Shown: in pieces, positions 62,040 through 64,000 of the stretch
Numbering within the stretch: position 1 is the first letter of the stretch
Layout of the letters: each line of letters opens with the position of its first letter
Source of the DNA: Winogradskyella sp. MH6
Lineage (GTDB): Bacteria > Bacteroidota > Bacteroidia > Flavobacteriales > Flavobacteriaceae
Direction of reading: 5' to 3'
DNA: 64,000 nt
Assembly (NCBI RefSeq): GCF_022810765.1
Contig: NZ_CP094494.1
Coordinates: 1,054,001-1,118,000 of the forward strand
Made by a program: the position numbers and the translations under genes
The notes under the pieces: model-generated
What the model was told of the DNA's origin: nothing
Seen by the model: only the letters and a program-made list of their open reading frames with translations
Databases searched by the model: none

Positions 62040-64000
62040 ATGTTAGAAAAAATCATAAAATCAAGCTTAAATAATAAGCTTATTATTTTCCTTTTTACGG
62101 CATTTATTATTGGTTTCGGAATTTTCTCTTTAACCCAAATTCCTATTGGAGCTGTACCAGATATTACCAATAACCAAGTCCAAGTGATTACTACATCACG
62201 TAATTTATCAACCCAAGATGTTGAACAATTTATTACCTATCCTGTCGAGCTAGAAATGGCAAATTTACCAGGCGTAGAAGAGATTCGTTCAGTTTCAAAA
62301 TTTGGGCTTTCTGTAGTAACGATTGTTTTTGAAGACAAAATGGGCACATATCTGCCAAGACAATTAATTGCTGAAAAAATTAAGTCTGCTTCAGAAGTTA
62401 TTCCAGATGGTTTTGGCTCACCAGAAATGGGGCCAATCACCACAGGTTTAGGTGAAATTTACCAATACATTTTGGATGTAAAACCAGAGTATAAAGACCA
62501 GTACTCAACTACCGATTTACGTACCATACAAGACTGGATTGTTAAGCGTCAACTATCAGGTATTTCTGGTGTTGTTGAAGTTAATACTTGGGGCGGATAT
62601 TTAAAGCAATACGAAGTTGCTATTAACCCAAATAAGTTAAATGCTATGAATATTTCGGTGTCCGAAATTTACGATGCATTAGAAAAAAACAACAGTGTTG
62701 CTGGTGGTGGTTACATTGAAAAAACTAATGAAGCGTATTTTATTCGTGGTGAAGGTTTAGTTAAAAACCTTGAAGATATAGAGCAAATCGTAGTCAAAAA
62801 CGAAGGAGCACCAATTTATATAAAAGACGTTGCCAAAGTAGGTTTTGGAAGTGCTACTCGCTTTGGTGCTATAACTGGTAATGGTGAAGGCGAAAAAGTA
62901 CTTGGGCAAATTATGATGCTTAAAGACGGTAACTCTAAAGCTATTATTGATGCCGTAAAAGAACGTGTAAAAGACATTCAAAAAAGTTTACCCGAAGGTG
63001 TTTACATCAACGGATTTTTAGAACGTAGCGAGCTGATTGGCAAAACCACTTTTACCGTATCTGAAAACCTAATTTTAGGATCATTAATCGTCATCTTTGT
63101 TGTGGTTTTATTACTCGGTAATTTGCGTTCTGGTTTGGTCGTTGCGTCTGTTATTCCGTTGAGTTTATTATTCGCCATTTCACTAATGAACATTTTTGGC
63201 GTAGATGCCAATTTAATGAGTCTTGGCGCAATAGATTTCGGGATTATTATTGATGGCGCAGTGATTATTGTCGAGTTTATTGCTTTTAGAATTATTACCG
63301 AAAGTGAAAAACTAAAATCACTCACAAAAGAAGCAAAACAGTCGGAAATTGATCAAATTACATTAAAAAGCGCCTCAAAAATGATGAATTCTGCCATTTT
63401 CGGACAATTAATCATCTTAATTGTTTTCATTCCAATTTTATCATTAAGCGGTGTAGAAGGCAAAATGTTTAAGCCAATGGCATTGACTTTCAGCTTTGCG
63501 TTAATTGGTGCTATGTTACTATGCTTAACTTATGTTCCTGTAGTATCATCTTTATTTTTGAAACCTAAAGCATCAAGCGAAAAAAATGTTTCCGTTAGGT
63601 TAATGAAAGTGCTTAACTCTTGGTACAAACCATCAATACATTGGGCATTGAACCATAAGAAAACAGTAGTGAGTTTAGCAGGACTTTTACTTGCTATCAG
63701 CATCTTTTTATTTAGTAAAATGGGTGGTGAATTTGTGCCAACTTTAGATGAAGGCGACTTCGTAATTCAACCTGTTTTAAAAACAGGAACATCACTTGGA
63801 AAAACCATTGAAATTACGACCAAAATCGAGAATATTCTGTTAGAAAATTTCCCAGAAGTTGATCAAGTTGTTAGTCGTATTGGTGCTGCCGAAGTCCCTA
63901 CAGACCCAATGTCTATGGAAGAAAGTGATGTGATTATAAAACTGAAACCAAAGGACGAATGGGTAAGCGCAGAAAGTAAAGACGAATTAGCCGATAAATT
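62040..64000 (+). CDS. CusA/CzcA-family heavy-metal RND efflux pump, 3' partial
   Basis: Open from ATG 62040 to the window end (653 codons of about 1040 or, with fused partners, more). First TM helix with IIFLFTAFIIGFGIFSL, porter domain with IPIGAVPDITNNQVQVIT and VEEIRSVSKFGLSVV, TM4 with GAIDFGIIIDGAVIIVEFI (Asp residues for proton relay) and the family-specific NLGF-like GGEFVPTLDEGDFVIQPVL. Exports Cu/Ag or Zn/Co/Cd from periplasm and cytosol with proton influx. Metal not deducible here. Confidence 0.95.
   Translation, partial: MLEKIIKSSLNNKLIIFLFTAFIIGFGIFSLTQIPIGAVPDITNNQVQVITTSRNLSTQDVEQFITYPVELEMANLPGVEEIRSVSKFGLSVVTIVFEDKMGTYLPRQLIAEKIKSASEVIPDGFGSPEMGPITTGLGEIYQYILDVKPEYKDQYSTTDLRTIQDWIVKRQLSGISGVVEVNTWGGYLKQYEVAINPNKLNAMNISVSEIYDALEKNNSVAGGGYIEKTNEAYFIRGEGLVKNLEDIEQIVVKNEGAPIYIKDVAKVGFGSATRFGAITGNGEGEKVLGQIMMLKDGNSKAIIDAVKERVKDIQKSLPEGVYINGFLERSELIGKTTFTVSENLILGSLIVIFVVVLLLGNLRSGLVVASVIPLSLLFAISLMNIFGVDANLMSLGAIDFGIIIDGAVIIVEFIAFRIITESEKLKSLTKEAKQSEIDQITLKSASKMMNSAIFGQLIILIVFIPILSLSGVEGKMFKPMALTFSFALIGAMLLCLTYVPVVSSLFLKPKASSEKNVSVRLMKVLNSWYKPSIHWALNHKKTVVSLAGLLLAISIFLFSKMGGEFVPTLDEGDFVIQPVLKTGTSLGKTIEITTKIENILLENFPEVDQVVSRIGAAEVPTDPMSMEESDVIIKLKPKDEWVSAESKDELADK

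Overview
The window is chromosomal DNA of a marine-type Flavobacteriaceae (Bacteroidota). Evidence for this: very AT-rich coding sequence, a type IX secretion C-terminal sorting domain, STN/plug TonB-dependent receptors with an ECF sigma factor and a FecR anti-sigma factor, DUF5777 and YceI proteins, a short-chain-type threonine dehydrogenase, and promoters of the Bacteroidota form (a TTTG/TTG box followed by TAnnTTTG).

Layout. 0-11.2 kb is an ordinary host segment: a macroglobulin-like protein cut by the window edge, a histone-deacetylase-family hydrolase, a TonB receptor/FecR/ECF sigma locus, a divergent run of secreted proteins and lipoproteins, and a DUF5777 barrel/c-type heme lipoprotein/YceI cluster that ends in a strong terminator. 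11.2-32.2 kb is an accessory island almost entirely on the minus strand. It holds a divergent RtcB RNA ligase, a slipin (SPFH protein), two RlaP/YcgL-type nucleotidyltransferases, a calcineurin-like phosphoesterase, a YkuK-type RNase H-fold protein, a possible PIN/NYN-like protein (DUF434), a WYL regulator, a dense array of 21 tRNA genes, several damaged or odd tRNA-like elements, and a probable ~1 kb structured RNA that carries a circularly permuted tRNA-like domain. Four copies of a 7-5-7 palindrome, TACGCAA-n5-TTGCGTA, sit at a fixed distance from promoter-like boxes in front of rtcB, the large RNA, a 107-aa protein and the nucleotidyltransferase operon. The last copy lies between that operon and the divergent WYL gene, so WYL is the natural candidate regulator.

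32.2-64 kb returns to host genes: ferritin, an AraC regulator with an AhpD-like enzyme, a co-oriented catabolic locus (SSF symporter, acyl-CoA synthetase, two alpha/beta hydrolases, TonB receptor, 3-hydroxybutyrate dehydrogenase) closed by a strong terminator, SSB, CBS protein, M13 peptidase, threonine dehydrogenase, a hybrid histidine kinase, a host tRNA-Asn, RseP, a SCO protein, FeoA/FeoB with a small Cys-rich companion, and the first two-thirds of a CusA/CzcA metal-efflux pump running off the right edge.

Working model for the island (inference): RtcB ligates cleaved tRNAs, the nucleotidyltransferases and phosphoesterase edit RNA ends, the array replaces tRNAs destroyed by anticodon nucleases, and the WYL protein switches the set on through the shared palindrome. 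RtcB, SPFH, RlaP and WYL associations are known in bacterial RNA-repair neighbourhoods. The combination with a near-complete tRNA set, a common operator and a large RNA containing a permuted tRNA is, as far as I know, not a described system.
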